Positions 1-9,292 of a DNA stretch of 64,000 nt are shown here, piece after piece. The position numbers and the translations under genes were made by a program. The DNA is from an uncultured bacterium (GTDB lineage Bacteria; Bacteroidota; Bacteroidia; Bacteroidales; Bacteroidaceae), in contig CAJMQU010000002.1 of NCBI GenBank assembly GCA_905215555.1, forward strand, positions 186,001 through 250,000. The letters are read 5' to 3'. The stretch's first letter is position 1, and each line of letters begins with the position of its first letter. The notes below the pieces were generated by a model that saw only the letters and a list, made by a program, of their open reading frames with translations, was not told the origin of the DNA and made no database searches.

Positions 1-601
1 GGAAACAATGCCCCTCGTCCAGCATCCAGAGTTGCTCATCATTGAGGTCGGAAGTGCGGATTATATTGTTATGAAAGAGGGCGCTTTCTCGCGCGATATA
101 TGCATAGAATTGTTCGTAGAACAGAGGCGTTTGCCGGAACTCGTCTTTTTCCGGCAGGGTGGCGATGATGCCGGCATCTATATCTCCTTTCAGCAGGGCT
201 TGCTTGATGTCTTTGGTCTTCATTTCCGTTACGCGGATGTCCAGTTGGGGATATTTCTTCATCAGTTGCGGGAAGAAACGCGGCAAAAGGTAAGGAGCGA
301 TGGTGGGTAATATACCCAGCTTGAAGACGCCTGACAGGGAATGTTTTTCTTCTTCTATAATATCCTTTATACGGTCGGCCTGCGACAGCACCACTTGGGC
401 TTGCTCCACGATGAGCCGTCCGACGGCGGTGGGGCAGATGGGTTGCTGGCTACGGTCGAATATTTTTGTTTCCAACTCATCTTCCAGTTTCTGTATCATG
501 GCACTGAGGGTGGGCTGGGTCACCCGGCAATGTTCTGCCGCTTTGGCAAAATGGCGGAACCGGTCGACGGCAAGGATGTATTCCAATTGTTGTAAAGTCA
601 T
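1..601 (-). CDS. oxyR: OxyR-type LysR hydrogen peroxide sensor (partial)
   Basis: The reading frame on the minus strand starts with ATG at 601 and runs off the window at base 1, so only residues 1-200 are visible. The N-terminus (MTLQQLEYILAVDRFRHFA) is a LysR winged helix-turn-helix, followed by the linker helix and the first half of the periplasmic-binding-protein-like sensor domain. The last visible residues are GHCF, placing a cysteine at residue 199, the same number as the peroxidatic Cys199 of E. coli OxyR. The second cysteine lies outside the window. Divergent dps is a known OxyR target in Bacteroides, which supports the name. No stop or frameshift is seen in the visible part. Confidence 0.9.
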   Translation of the reverse strand, partial: MTLQQLEYILAVDRFRHFAKAAEHCRVTQPTLSAMIQKLEDELETKIFDRSQQPICPTAVGRLIVEQAQVVLSQADRIKDIIEEEKHSLSGVFKLGILPTIAPYLLPRFFPQLMKKYPQLDIRVTEMKTKDIKQALLKGDIDAGIIATLPEKDEFRQTPLFYEQFYAYIARESALFHNNIIRTSDLNDEQLWMLDEGHCF

Positions 602-644
602 GATAAATAAAGGGTTTGAAAGGGTAATATAGATTCTGTCTATG

Positions 645-695
645 CAAAGATAGAAATTATCTGTTTGACAAGCGTTGATTTCCCTCTTATCTTTG
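645..695. promoter_or_regulatory. Divergent oxyR/dps promoter region
   Basis: On the plus strand TTTG (664-667), 20 nt, then TATCTTTG (688-695) is a textbook Bacteroides housekeeping promoter for dps, 124 nt before its ATG. On the minus strand CAAAGATA (645-652) is a matching -7 box for oxyR. The two overlap, so an OxyR site here could control both directions; no OxyR operator was identified with confidence. Confidence 0.7.
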
Positions 696-819
696 CAACA
701 GAAACAAAGAAAGGCTGTATCTCAGCATAATCAGGCGAGCTTGTTTCTGCATCCGATTAGCACTTTCTTTACAACGAGAAAAAACAAAAAACAGTATAAA
801 CTTTTAAAACAGTAAAATT

Positions 820-1311
820 ATGAAGACTTTAGATTATATCAAATTAAACGAATCGGGAGTAGCTAACGTAGTATCTGCATTGCATCAACTTTTGGCAGAT
901 TTCCAAGTACATTACACCAATCTGCGCGGTTTCCACTGGAACATCAAGGGACATGGTTTCTTTGTCCTGCATGAGAAGTTTGAAAGCATGTATGATGACG
1001 CAGCCGAGAAGATCGACGAAATTGCAGAACGTATCCTGATGCTGGATGGTGTGCCTGAAAACAAGTTCAGCGGATACCTGAAAGTAGCAAAGATCAAAGA
1101 AGTATCTGATATCTCTTGCGGTAGTGATGCCGTCGGCCATATTCTCGAAACATACGGCTATCTCATCGGTGAAGAACGAAAAGTAATCGAACTGGCCAAT
1201 GAAGCCGGTGACGATGTTACTGCCGACCTGATGACCGGTTATCTGAAAGAACAAGAAAAGATGGTTTGGATGTTGACCGCTTTTAGTACAAAATCTTGCA
1301 CAGACAAGTAA
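820..1311 (+). CDS. dps: Dps ferritin-like DNA-protecting protein
   Basis: The 163-residue product has the usual length of the Dps family, whose dodecamers oxidise and store iron using peroxide and so protect DNA. The inter-subunit ferroxidase ligands are all recognisable: His39 (in FHWNIKG), His51 and Glu55 (HEKFE), Asp66 and Glu70 (DEIAE), with the spacing of E. coli His51/His63/Asp67/Asp78/Glu82. The start ATG at 820 follows an A-rich stretch without a Shine-Dalgarno, normal for Bacteroides. It is monocistronic, with a strong promoter at 664-695 and divergent oxyR, so peroxide induction is expected. Confidence 0.95.
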   Translation: MKTLDYIKLNESGVANVVSALHQLLADFQVHYTNLRGFHWNIKGHGFFVLHEKFESMYDDAAEKIDEIAERILMLDGVPENKFSGYLKVAKIKEVSDISCGSDAVGHILETYGYLIGEERKVIELANEAGDDVTADLMTGYLKEQEKMVWMLTAFSTKSCTDK

Positions 1312-1335
1312 TTTTATAGGTTTAGGTGATAAATG

Positions 1336-1386
1336 ACAGAAAAGGTGATGAAGTGGTGGAGACACTGCTTTGTCACCTTTTTCTTG
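1336..1386 (+). repeat. REP-like hairpin repeat, copy 1
   Basis: About 50 bp downstream of dps can fold as GAAAAGGTGA...TCACCTTTTT with an inner AGTG/CACT pairing. A nearly identical copy lies at 20362-20411 in the same orientation. It may serve as the dps terminator, but the presence of a second copy at an unrelated locus shows it is an interspersed palindromic repeat. Confidence 0.75.
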
Positions 1387-1417
1387 TTTTATGCCTTCTG
1401 ATATTGCTTGCATGCCA

Positions 1418-1497
1418 GGTTAAACGATTTTTTTAATCAATTAATCTGTGCTTAACCCATAGTTAAGCGTTTACTTAACCTTCCAGACCTATTTTTG
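1418..1497 (+). promoter_or_regulatory. Promoter and candidate PUL operator of the GxGYxYP-GH92 unit
   Basis: TATTTTTG (1490-1497) is a -7 box 36 nt before the ATG at 1534, with no good TTTG -33 element, suggesting an activated promoter. Upstream lies TTAATCTGTGCTTAACC (1441-1457) followed by GTTAAG (1462-1467) and CTTAACC (1474-1480). The first 17 bp match the SusC promoter region at 10987-11003 with two differences. Confidence 0.5.
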
Positions 1498-1533
1498 GAG
1501 CAGATAATAGTATTTAATTATTTGGTCTGACTT

Positions 1534-3348
1534 ATGATTTTGAAGATAGGTGTTTTAATACTCATGTTGGGGATGAGAGTGTCTGCCTGTGAGGTCTATC
1601 GGGCATCTGAGTGTGGTGGAATATGTGATTCTGTTCCGGACAAAGAGATGTATTATATGCCCGAAATGAAGAAAAAACCTGTGAAGTACTGGACTTGTAC
1701 AGGAGTAATATCAGTAGATAACCGCAACAGCGTGAATGAGACGGAGGTTATGCAAGGATTGCAGTATCACTTGCTATGCCAGTCTTTGGCAGGACTCACC
1801 AATCGTTCGGTGGAAATGGGGAAAAGTAAAGTAGCGGTCTGGCTATATGACCATGGTGAAAAGGCATCTTATGAACTTTCCAGGCTGGCTTTGGAAGATA
1901 TGGATATCCGGGAACATGGAGTACGGAATGGATTGGACTTGGCTTGCGGAAGCTACGGGCAAAGCGATGGAATAGAGGTTCAATTAAGAGGTCTGTTTGA
2001 TGGCTATGTACTAACTGATGTGAAGAATAATCCAGAAAGCGGTATTGTGGCTTCTGTTGCTTCCCATGTTTACAATTCGCTTATTGTGGATGTACGCGAC
2101 AAGGAATATTTTGAAAAAGCCGGGTATACGTTGAAGTATGATGCCACTCGCAAAACAACGCTTGATGCATGGCGCGAATTCAAGAATCATTGTAACAATG
2201 ACGCATTGGTCATTATGCCCGTACAGACCGGAGAGTTACGTGAGTTTGCAATCAAAAATAATCTCTTTGTCTTGAATTTGAACAAGCGGCAGGGAGACCC
2301 CCACTATGGTCAGAATACTGCTTTGCTGGATGAAGTATTGGCATGGCTGAAACCCAATGCTCCGGTTTATGGCTGGGAACAGGGGGTGAGTGAAGACCAG
2401 TTTGTGTCTCGTGTCTCCAAAAGTGGTCATCCGATGATTCCTTGTGATTGGAGCTACAATCACTCTCTTACCGCTTTGCTGTATACGGAACACCGGCAGC
2501 TGACACCTGCAAAAGTGATTGACCCACAATTGATAGACTACAGCAAGAAGCGAAATTACGTTTCTTTCTTCCTTTCGGATGGTGACAACATTCAGTGGAT
2601 GATGCAGGATTTTGCTTCCCGATATTACAATATTCCGGAAGCTGGCAAGGTGAAGATGGGGTACGGGCTGCCTGTATCTACGTTAGCTATGATGGCTCCG
2701 GTGCAACTTGATAATCTGATGAGTTTGCAAAAGTCGTGTTGTTCCATACTGGAGATGTTAGGTGGAGGATATTATTATGCAGATACTTATAGTCAGGACA
2801 ATAACCGCAGGACTAATCTGAAGATTGCAGCCGGGCGTCTGGCAACCTATATGCGCCGGTATAATGTCAGGTTACTGGGTGTGATGGCTATGGATGTGAA
2901 ATCTTCTGCGGCTAAAGATGCCTATCAGGCTTATGTAGATGCAAACGATCAGTTGGAGGGGATTGTTGCTCTTCAATATTCTCCGTATGCGGGAGGTGGA
3001 GGTGATGTTTTTTGGGTTACGAATAAAGCCGGTTACGATATTCCGGTGATTACCGTAAAATACTCCATTTGGGATAGAACTCACGAGCGCGAAGGTTCTC
3101 CCGTCTTTATCGCCTCGCAATTGAAAGATAATGCACAAGACGAAAGCTTTTCTGCGGTTTGTGTACATGCGTGGAGTAGTTTTGCAGAGGGAGCTTGTGG
3201 AGCGGTGGCGGCCTGGCAGTGTGCTGAAAGGTTGGATGAACGGTTTGAGGTCGTGAACATGCAGGAGTTGGTGTGGCGTTTGCGTATGAGCCGGCAACCT
3301 GAACAGACGCGTAGATATTTGGAACAGCAGAAGAATGTATTCCGCTGA
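1534..3348 (+). CDS. GxGYxYP-family putative glycoside hydrolase
   Basis: The 604-residue protein matches the GxGYxYP family (an N-terminal domain plus a C-terminal putative hydrolase domain) found in Bacteroides glycan loci; its reaction has not, to my knowledge, been established. Characteristic segments are FFLSDGDNIQWMM (about residues 342-354) and MGYGLPVSTLAMMAP (about 374-388), then LGGGYYYADTYS. The N-terminus (MILKIGVLILMLGMRVSAC) looks like a signal peptide ending at Ala-Cys, so export and perhaps lipidation are likely. The ATG at 1534 sits 36 nt behind a -7 box. It is followed after 28 nt by the GH92 gene and probably shares its transcript. Confidence 0.8.
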   Translation: MILKIGVLILMLGMRVSACEVYRASECGGICDSVPDKEMYYMPEMKKKPVKYWTCTGVISVDNRNSVNETEVMQGLQYHLLCQSLAGLTNRSVEMGKSKVAVWLYDHGEKASYELSRLALEDMDIREHGVRNGLDLACGSYGQSDGIEVQLRGLFDGYVLTDVKNNPESGIVASVASHVYNSLIVDVRDKEYFEKAGYTLKYDATRKTTLDAWREFKNHCNNDALVIMPVQTGELREFAIKNNLFVLNLNKRQGDPHYGQNTALLDEVLAWLKPNAPVYGWEQGVSEDQFVSRVSKSGHPMIPCDWSYNHSLTALLYTEHRQLTPAKVIDPQLIDYSKKRNYVSFFLSDGDNIQWMMQDFASRYYNIPEAGKVKMGYGLPVSTLAMMAPVQLDNLMSLQKSCCSILEMLGGGYYYADTYSQDNNRRTNLKIAAGRLATYMRRYNVRLLGVMAMDVKSSAAKDAYQAYVDANDQLEGIVALQYSPYAGGGGDVFWVTNKAGYDIPVITVKYSIWDRTHEREGSPVFIASQLKDNAQDESFSAVCVHAWSSFAEGACGAVAAWQCAERLDERFEVVNMQELVWRLRMSRQPEQTRRYLEQQKNVFR

Positions 3349-3376
3349 TAATTTATTTATTTAATATAATCTTTTA

Positions 3377-5611
3377 ATGTTTATGAAAAAGTTGATTTAC
3401 TGTTTTAGTCTTTGTCTTTTACTTATTGCATGCAGACAGAAGACACAGCCATCTCTGACTTCTTTAGTGAATCCCTTAATGGGGACATCTTCCACCTTTC
3501 AGTTCTCTCATGGTAACACATATCCGGCAGTAGCTGTGCCGTGGGGAATGAACTTTTGGAGTCCACAGACCGGAGAAAATGGGAGCGGCTGGATGTATAT
3601 GTACACTGACAGCCTGATTAGAGGTTTCCGCCAGACTCATCAACCCAGTCCATGGATTAATGATTACGGCACTTTCTCCATTATGCCTGTGTTGGGCGAG
3701 TTGGTTACGGATAATAAATCCCGTGGTATGAGTTTCCGGCACGAGAACGAAAAAGCAGCACCTGACTGCTATAGGGTTAAGTTTGATAATGGCGTTACTA
3801 CGGCCCTGTCCGCTACATCCCGTGGAGCTGTGTTTGAGGTAACTTATCCTTCGGAAGAAGGACAATATATCGTTGTTGATGCTTACCAAAACGGTGGAAA
3901 CATAACCTTTGATAAAGAAAAGAATTGTATCTATGGAACCACCCGCTACAATAACGGTGGAGTACCCGAGAACTTCGGTAATCATTTCATTGTGGAATTT
4001 GATAAGCCTGTTGTAGAAGCCGGAACAGATGAGAATGCTTGTGCATATGCCCGCTTCCGGTTGAAGGCGGGCGAGACGCTGACTGTTCGCACAGCATCAT
4101 CTTTCATCAGTCACGGACAGGCACGCTTGAATCTGAGCCGTGAGGTTGGCGGACGTTCGTTGGCGGACGTCTCGGCAGAAGCCAAGAGAACCTGGAATGA
4201 ACGGATGGAGCGTATCAAAGTAGAGGGAGGAACAGCAGAACAACAAAAAACATTCTATTCCTGCCTGTACCGTACCTTGCTGTTTCCGCGCGAGTTTTAT
4301 GAATTTAATGAGCAGGAAGAGCCTATTTACTACAGCCCTTACGACGGGCTGGTACACAATGGCTACATGTATACTGATAATGGCTTTTGGGATACTTTCC
4401 GTGCAGTTCACCCATTGTTCACTCTGGTATATCCCGAAGTTAGTGAACGTATCATGCAGTCTGTTCTGAATGCCTATAATGAAAGTGGTTTTATGCCCGA
4501 ATGGGCAAGTCCCGGACATCGGGAATGTATGATTGGGAATAATTCGATTTCCTTATTGACTGATGCCTGGATGAAAGGTATTCGTACGTTCGACAAAGAT
4601 AAAGCGCTGGAAGCTATGATCCACCAGACCCAGGCGCGTAGCGAAGAAATCTCTTCCGTGGGGCGCGATGGTTATGCGGAATACGATCGTCTGGGTTATG
4701 TGCCTTACCCCGAAGTGCATGAGGCTACTGCCAAAACATTGGAGTATGCTTATGCAGACTGGTGTCTGGCACGTTTTGCAGAAGCAACCGGGCATAAAGA
4801 CATTGCTGACACTTACTATCAGAAAGCTCAGAATTATCGTAATCTGTTCTATCCGGAAAAGGGGTTTATGTGGGCAAAAAATGCCGATGGCAAATGGCGT
4901 GATAACTTTGACGCTACTGAATGGGGCGGTCCTTTTACAGAGGGATGTTCCTGGCACTGGACATGGAGTGTCTTTCATGATCCTGAAGGACTGTCTACAC
5001 TTATAGGTAGCCATGAACTAATGGCGGCACGCCTTGATTCAATGTTTGCTGCTCCCAATACTTACAATTATGGCACGTATGGTTTCGTAATTCATGAGAT
5101 AGCTGAAATGGTAGCACTGAATATGGGGCAATATGCTCATGGCAATCAGCCTGTGCAGCATGCTATCTATTTGTACAACTATGTGGGTGAACCTTGGAAG
5201 GCCCAGTATCATACTCGTAATGTGATGAATAAGCTGTATAACTCCGGTCCGGAAGGCTATTGCGGAGATGAAGATAACGGGCAAACTTCGGCATGGTATA
5301 TATTTACTGCATTGGGCTTCTATCCTGTTTGTCCGGGTACTTCTGAGTATGTGTTGGGAGCACCGTTGTTCCCCAAAGTGACTCTTTCATTACCAGGAGG
5401 CAAGACATTTGTTGTCGATGCTGGAGGAGTGTCAGATAATAACTGTTATATTCGTTCGGCCGAATTGAATGGAGCTGATTTTACACGCAATTACTTAAAG
5501 CATGATGAATTGCTGAAAGGCGGTGAGTTTCGTTTGCTGATGGATAGTGTTCCTAATAAGGAAAGAGGCATAAGATTAGAAGATTTTCCATATTCTTATA
5601 GTCTGAAATAA
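3377..5611 (+). CDS. GH92 alpha-mannosidase lipoprotein
   Basis: Glycoside hydrolase family 92 enzymes are calcium-dependent exo-alpha-mannosidases, mostly alpha-1,2, acting on N-glycan or mannan side chains. The 744-residue length is typical. Family features include NPLMGTSSTFQFSHGNTYPA near the N-terminus, GFRQTHQPSPWINDYG (about 75-90), WGGPFTEGCSWHWTWSVFHD (about 517-536, carrying the conserved Glu of the FTEG segment) and GDEDNGQTSAWYIFTALGFY (about 633-652). The signal peptide ends in LLLIACRQ, an SPII lipobox. ATG at 3377 or the in-frame ATG at 3383 (MKKLIYCF) could start it. It ends at a bidirectional terminator shared with the GH2 gene. Confidence 0.93.
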   Translation: MFMKKLIYCFSLCLLLIACRQKTQPSLTSLVNPLMGTSSTFQFSHGNTYPAVAVPWGMNFWSPQTGENGSGWMYMYTDSLIRGFRQTHQPSPWINDYGTFSIMPVLGELVTDNKSRGMSFRHENEKAAPDCYRVKFDNGVTTALSATSRGAVFEVTYPSEEGQYIVVDAYQNGGNITFDKEKNCIYGTTRYNNGGVPENFGNHFIVEFDKPVVEAGTDENACAYARFRLKAGETLTVRTASSFISHGQARLNLSREVGGRSLADVSAEAKRTWNERMERIKVEGGTAEQQKTFYSCLYRTLLFPREFYEFNEQEEPIYYSPYDGLVHNGYMYTDNGFWDTFRAVHPLFTLVYPEVSERIMQSVLNAYNESGFMPEWASPGHRECMIGNNSISLLTDAWMKGIRTFDKDKALEAMIHQTQARSEEISSVGRDGYAEYDRLGYVPYPEVHEATAKTLEYAYADWCLARFAEATGHKDIADTYYQKAQNYRNLFYPEKGFMWAKNADGKWRDNFDATEWGGPFTEGCSWHWTWSVFHDPEGLSTLIGSHELMAARLDSMFAAPNTYNYGTYGFVIHEIAEMVALNMGQYAHGNQPVQHAIYLYNYVGEPWKAQYHTRNVMNKLYNSGPEGYCGDEDNGQTSAWYIFTALGFYPVCPGTSEYVLGAPLFPKVTLSLPGGKTFVVDAGGVSDNNCYIRSAELNGADFTRNYLKHDELLKGGEFRLLMDSVPNKERGIRLEDFPYSYSLK

Positions 5612-5636
5612 TAGTTGAGACACTTTGTCAAAGCTA

Positions 5637-5693
5637 AAATCCCCTTCCGCATTTCTAAGCATCCTTTGGATAGCTGTTTGCGGAAGGGGATTT
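5637..5693. terminator. Bidirectional terminator between GH92 and GH2 genes
   Basis: Perfect 15-bp arms (AAATCCCCTTCCGCA at 5637-5651 and its complement at 5679-5693) have A and T runs on both sides, between two convergent genes. Confidence 0.9.
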
Positions 5694-5713
5694 TTATTGG
5701 AAGCGAATCTTAT

Positions 5714-8700
5714 TTACCTTATTGCTTCAATTCGGAAAGCATATTTATATTCACTATCCTTCTTTATCTCATATTTCGGCCTTGGACCCGGACCACAACT
5801 GGCATTACCGATACCCCGTTGTACACAGTCCAGATTCAGCACTACCTCGTTGCGTCGTATACTTTCAAGGTCGTGACCATATTTCACCTGCCATAATTCC
5901 CGGTCGGTGTAATGCAGGGCAGAAAAATCAAATGTTCCATGAGCGGTGATCTTGATACCTTGTCCTATGTTGTCTGTTAGTGTAAGCCAACGGGTGTCAC
6001 ACCGTCCTCCCATTGTTTGAGCGCGGGCATAGTATTCGCGCATATTCTCTACTGTAGATGAATAAACTCCCACGTAGGCAGCGTTCTTACGATCCTGATA
6101 GTTTTCTATCGGACCACGGCCAAACCAGGTCAGTTTGTCCAGCGCAGGGTTAAGGCTGGTTTGCAATGCGAGACGCGGCAAATTGAAGTCGGTCCCGGTC
6201 TTGAAACTGGCTTCTATATCTACTGCACCGTTGCCATAGATGGTATAGACAATCGTATGCGGAATATTTGCCTTTCCTACAACAGTTTCCAGTTCGGTAA
6301 CCACGCGGGCTGACTTTTTGTCTTCAGCTATTTCCCATCCGAAGTTTTGGAGTTTGGTGGTAGTATTGGTCCAGTTGCGGAAATCATTATTGATAGAACG
6401 GTACCAATTGAATTTCGGGCCTTGTTGGCAATGTAATACTTCCTGTTCACCATAGCGCAGACCTATTAATTCGCCGGTACTCATATCAAATGAAACCTCG
6501 CATGCTTTGTTCTTGAAACGTACATAACGACGTTCTTCTTCGTAGGCCTTCAGTTCCTCGTAACCGGAGGTGGCAGTTGTGATTTCAATAGGTTTATTGG
6601 TTTTCTCATTCAAGGCAAATTGCTCGGTTGCCACTACATGCCCTGCAGAAGCCCATACACAATCGTGTTTCAACTTTACTTCAAAGTTTACGAAGTATTC
6701 CGCATTATCGTCAGTCAGATAGCGTTCCATCGGGACATGTATAGTTCTCCGTTCAGTCGGTTTACAATCCGGTAAGCCGAATTCTTCTTCTTTGATTACC
6801 TTGCCGTCTTTTTCAAGACTATAGTGCAGGTTGAAGTGTGTCAGGTTATGGGTGGTATAGCGGTTATGTAATTCGACGCTGTTTTTATCATTCATTTTGA
6901 AAGATATATATTGATATACCTTTTTTACTTCTTGCAGTTTAGGTGTGACACGGCGGTCGGCTGTGACGAGTCCGTTACAACAGAAATCGTTGTCATTTGG
7001 TGTATCTCCGAAGCTTCCCCCGAAATAGAGACGATTTTTTGCTTCACCCGGTTTGTTGATTGCCTGATCTACCCAGTCCCAAATACAACCGCCTATCATA
7101 CGGTTGGAATGATACTCGATATAATCCCAGTATTCTTCAAGATTACCAACGGCATTTCCCATGGCATGAGCATATTCACAAAGAAAATATGGTTTGTTGC
7201 GTGGTTCCTTGTCCTGCTCTATCATACTTTCGATGGAAGGGTACATGCGGGAGTCTATGTCCGCTTGATCGTTCATGCCTTCATAGTGTATCGGCCGGTT
7301 ATCAATGGTCCTGATAGCTTTGTATTCGGCAATAATGTTGCAACCGCCTCCCGATTCGTTGCCCAATGACCAGAAGATGATGGATGGATGGTTCTTGTCA
7401 CGCTCTACCATGCGTATGGCACGGTCAACAAAGGCGGCTTCCCATGTCGGGTTGTCGGTCAGCGACATATTGCCGTGACATTCTTGGTCGGCTTCATCCA
7501 TTACGTACAGTCCGTAGTAATCATATAGCCCGTACATCTTCGGATCATTGGGGTAATGGCTCGTACGGATAGTATTCAGATTATATCGTTTGAACAATAG
7601 AATATCTTCGATCATACTTTCTACAGGAACAGCTTTCCCATATTGAGGATGAATGTCGTGACGGTTGGCTCCTTTGAACAGAGTTAGCATGCCATTAATG
7701 TATACCTTATTGTTGCGTATCTCAATGTGGCGAAAGCCGTATTGTTGGGTTGTTGCTTCCGTCACCCGGCCTTTGTCATCAAGTAACTCTACATTGACGG
7801 TATACAAATATGGGGTTTCAGCACTCCATAGTTTCGGATCGCGGATGCTTCCTTTACTGTTTATGTTCACTTCCTTACCAGCGGGCACTGTACCGGTTTC
7901 AGTACTAAACTGTTTGAGCTGCTTTCCGGTTTCATCCAGTAGTGAGATGCGTACAGATGCATTGCTGATTGTTTTACCGTGATTTCTGATTTTACTTTTT
8001 ACGTGCAATTCTGCCTTGTCATAGCGTGGACTGAGAATGGAGGTCAGGTGCAAGTCTCGCAGTTGTACTTTAGGAGTTGCTACGAGATATACATCCCGGT
8101 GTATTCCGCTTAGGCGGAACATGTCCTGATCTTCCAGATAACTGCCATCCGACCAGCGGTATACTTCTACGGCTAGCTGATTCTTGCCTGGACGCACATA
8201 ATCGGTAATATTGAAGCGGGCATCGTTATTGGCCCCCTGACTGTATCCCACTTTTTTGCCGTTAATCCATAGATACATGGCGCTGTATACACCGTCAAAG
8301 TGAATGAAAACCTCTTTATCTGCCCAGCCGGTCGGCAGAGTAAATTCGTGGCGATAAGAACCTACTGCGTTAGGTTCATCTTTCTCCACTGTATAGCCGC
8401 GTTGTCCTTGTATGAAAGGCGGGTTGTTACGGAATGGATAAGTAATATTGGTATAGATGGGAGTTCCATAGCCTAGCATTTCCCAATTAGATGGAACAGG
8501 TATTTCATCCCATTCTGATACGTCATAATTTGTTCGGTAAAAGTTTTTCGGACGGTCTTCAGGTTGCTTTGCCCAGTTGAATTTCCAATTACCATTCAGC
8601 AGTAAGTAGCGGCTGGAGTGGGTGCGTTCCCATGGCCGGCGATAGGCAGGATCTGCTTTCATTTCTTCCAGATTGGCAAAGGGGATGAAAGTGGCATGCC

Positions 8701-9283
8701 CGTCTTCTTTGTTAATAGCAAAAATATGTTGGTTTTCCCAATCGTTGTTACTGCTGGTTTTTAATGGTTGGTTCTTTACTTTTACATTTGACTTAACCAG
8801 GGTCCATTGTTGATTCGTCTGTTGGGCATCCGGTTTCAATTGAAAGATGGGCTCGCCTATTAGGCCCGCATCCGGAAATCCCAGATTATATCCGCTGGCC
8901 ACACTCGTAAAGGTGTAATGGCCATTGGGTTGTTGTTCTATCTTCCATCGCTGGTTGGCATTGTTCAAGTCGCTACTCCATTGCAGTACACTTCGCTCCA
9001 CGGCACCATTGCCACCGTTATCGATGGCTTGTTGAGAGAGAGGGCTGACAATGCAGTAAATGTCCTTCTCTACCGAAACAAACTGCCATATCTGAGATTC
9101 TTTTCCTGGCACACGCTTGGAAATGAATATCTTGGAACCGGCATCCACGCTTTCCTGATTGTCCATAGCAAGACCGTTCAGAGTGTGTATTTCGTATGCC
9201 TGATTGGTATCTATGGTCTGTGCTGTAGCGCCAATGGTGCAGAGGAGAAACAGACCGGACAGGATTTTCTTTATTTTATGCAT
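5714..9283 (-). CDS. GH2 beta-galactosidase-like enzyme with N-terminal ricin-type lectin domain
   Basis: A 1189-residue secreted glycoside hydrolase of family 2, close to the LacZ (large) architecture. After a signal peptide (residues 1-21), residues about 25-165 form a ricin-B-like CBM13 lectin domain with repeated Q-x-W motifs (SQIWQF, NQRWKI, NQQWTL). The GH2 sugar-binding, immunoglobulin-like and TIM-barrel domains follow, with the acid/base in WSLGNESGGG (about 640-649), the nucleophile in FLCEYAHAMGN (about 702-712), and a C-terminal Bgal small-chain domain. Substrate is inferred as a beta-galactoside but could be another beta-linked sugar. It is the second gene of an operon, 9 nt behind the GH29 fucosidase. 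Confidence 0.9.
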   Translation of the reverse strand: MHKIKKILSGLFLLCTIGATAQTIDTNQAYEIHTLNGLAMDNQESVDAGSKIFISKRVPGKESQIWQFVSVEKDIYCIVSPLSQQAIDNGGNGAVERSVLQWSSDLNNANQRWKIEQQPNGHYTFTSVASGYNLGFPDAGLIGEPIFQLKPDAQQTNQQWTLVKSNVKVKNQPLKTSSNNDWENQHIFAINKEDGHATFIPFANLEEMKADPAYRRPWERTHSSRYLLLNGNWKFNWAKQPEDRPKNFYRTNYDVSEWDEIPVPSNWEMLGYGTPIYTNITYPFRNNPPFIQGQRGYTVEKDEPNAVGSYRHEFTLPTGWADKEVFIHFDGVYSAMYLWINGKKVGYSQGANNDARFNITDYVRPGKNQLAVEVYRWSDGSYLEDQDMFRLSGIHRDVYLVATPKVQLRDLHLTSILSPRYDKAELHVKSKIRNHGKTISNASVRISLLDETGKQLKQFSTETGTVPAGKEVNINSKGSIRDPKLWSAETPYLYTVNVELLDDKGRVTEATTQQYGFRHIEIRNNKVYINGMLTLFKGANRHDIHPQYGKAVPVESMIEDILLFKRYNLNTIRTSHYPNDPKMYGLYDYYGLYVMDEADQECHGNMSLTDNPTWEAAFVDRAIRMVERDKNHPSIIFWSLGNESGGGCNIIAEYKAIRTIDNRPIHYEGMNDQADIDSRMYPSIESMIEQDKEPRNKPYFLCEYAHAMGNAVGNLEEYWDYIEYHSNRMIGGCIWDWVDQAINKPGEAKNRLYFGGSFGDTPNDNDFCCNGLVTADRRVTPKLQEVKKVYQYISFKMNDKNSVELHNRYTTHNLTHFNLHYSLEKDGKVIKEEEFGLPDCKPTERRTIHVPMERYLTDDNAEYFVNFEVKLKHDCVWASAGHVVATEQFALNEKTNKPIEITTATSGYEELKAYEEERRYVRFKNKACEVSFDMSTGELIGLRYGEQEVLHCQQGPKFNWYRSINNDFRNWTNTTTKLQNFGWEIAEDKKSARVVTELETVVGKANIPHTIVYTIYGNGAVDIEASFKTGTDFNLPRLALQTSLNPALDKLTWFGRGPIENYQDRKNAAYVGVYSSTVENMREYYARAQTMGGRCDTRWLTLTDNIGQGIKITAHGTFDFSALHYTDRELWQVKYGHDLESIRRNEVVLNLDCVQRGIGNASCGPGPRPKYEIKKDSEYKYAFRIEAIR

Positions 9284-9292
9284 AACTGTTTT

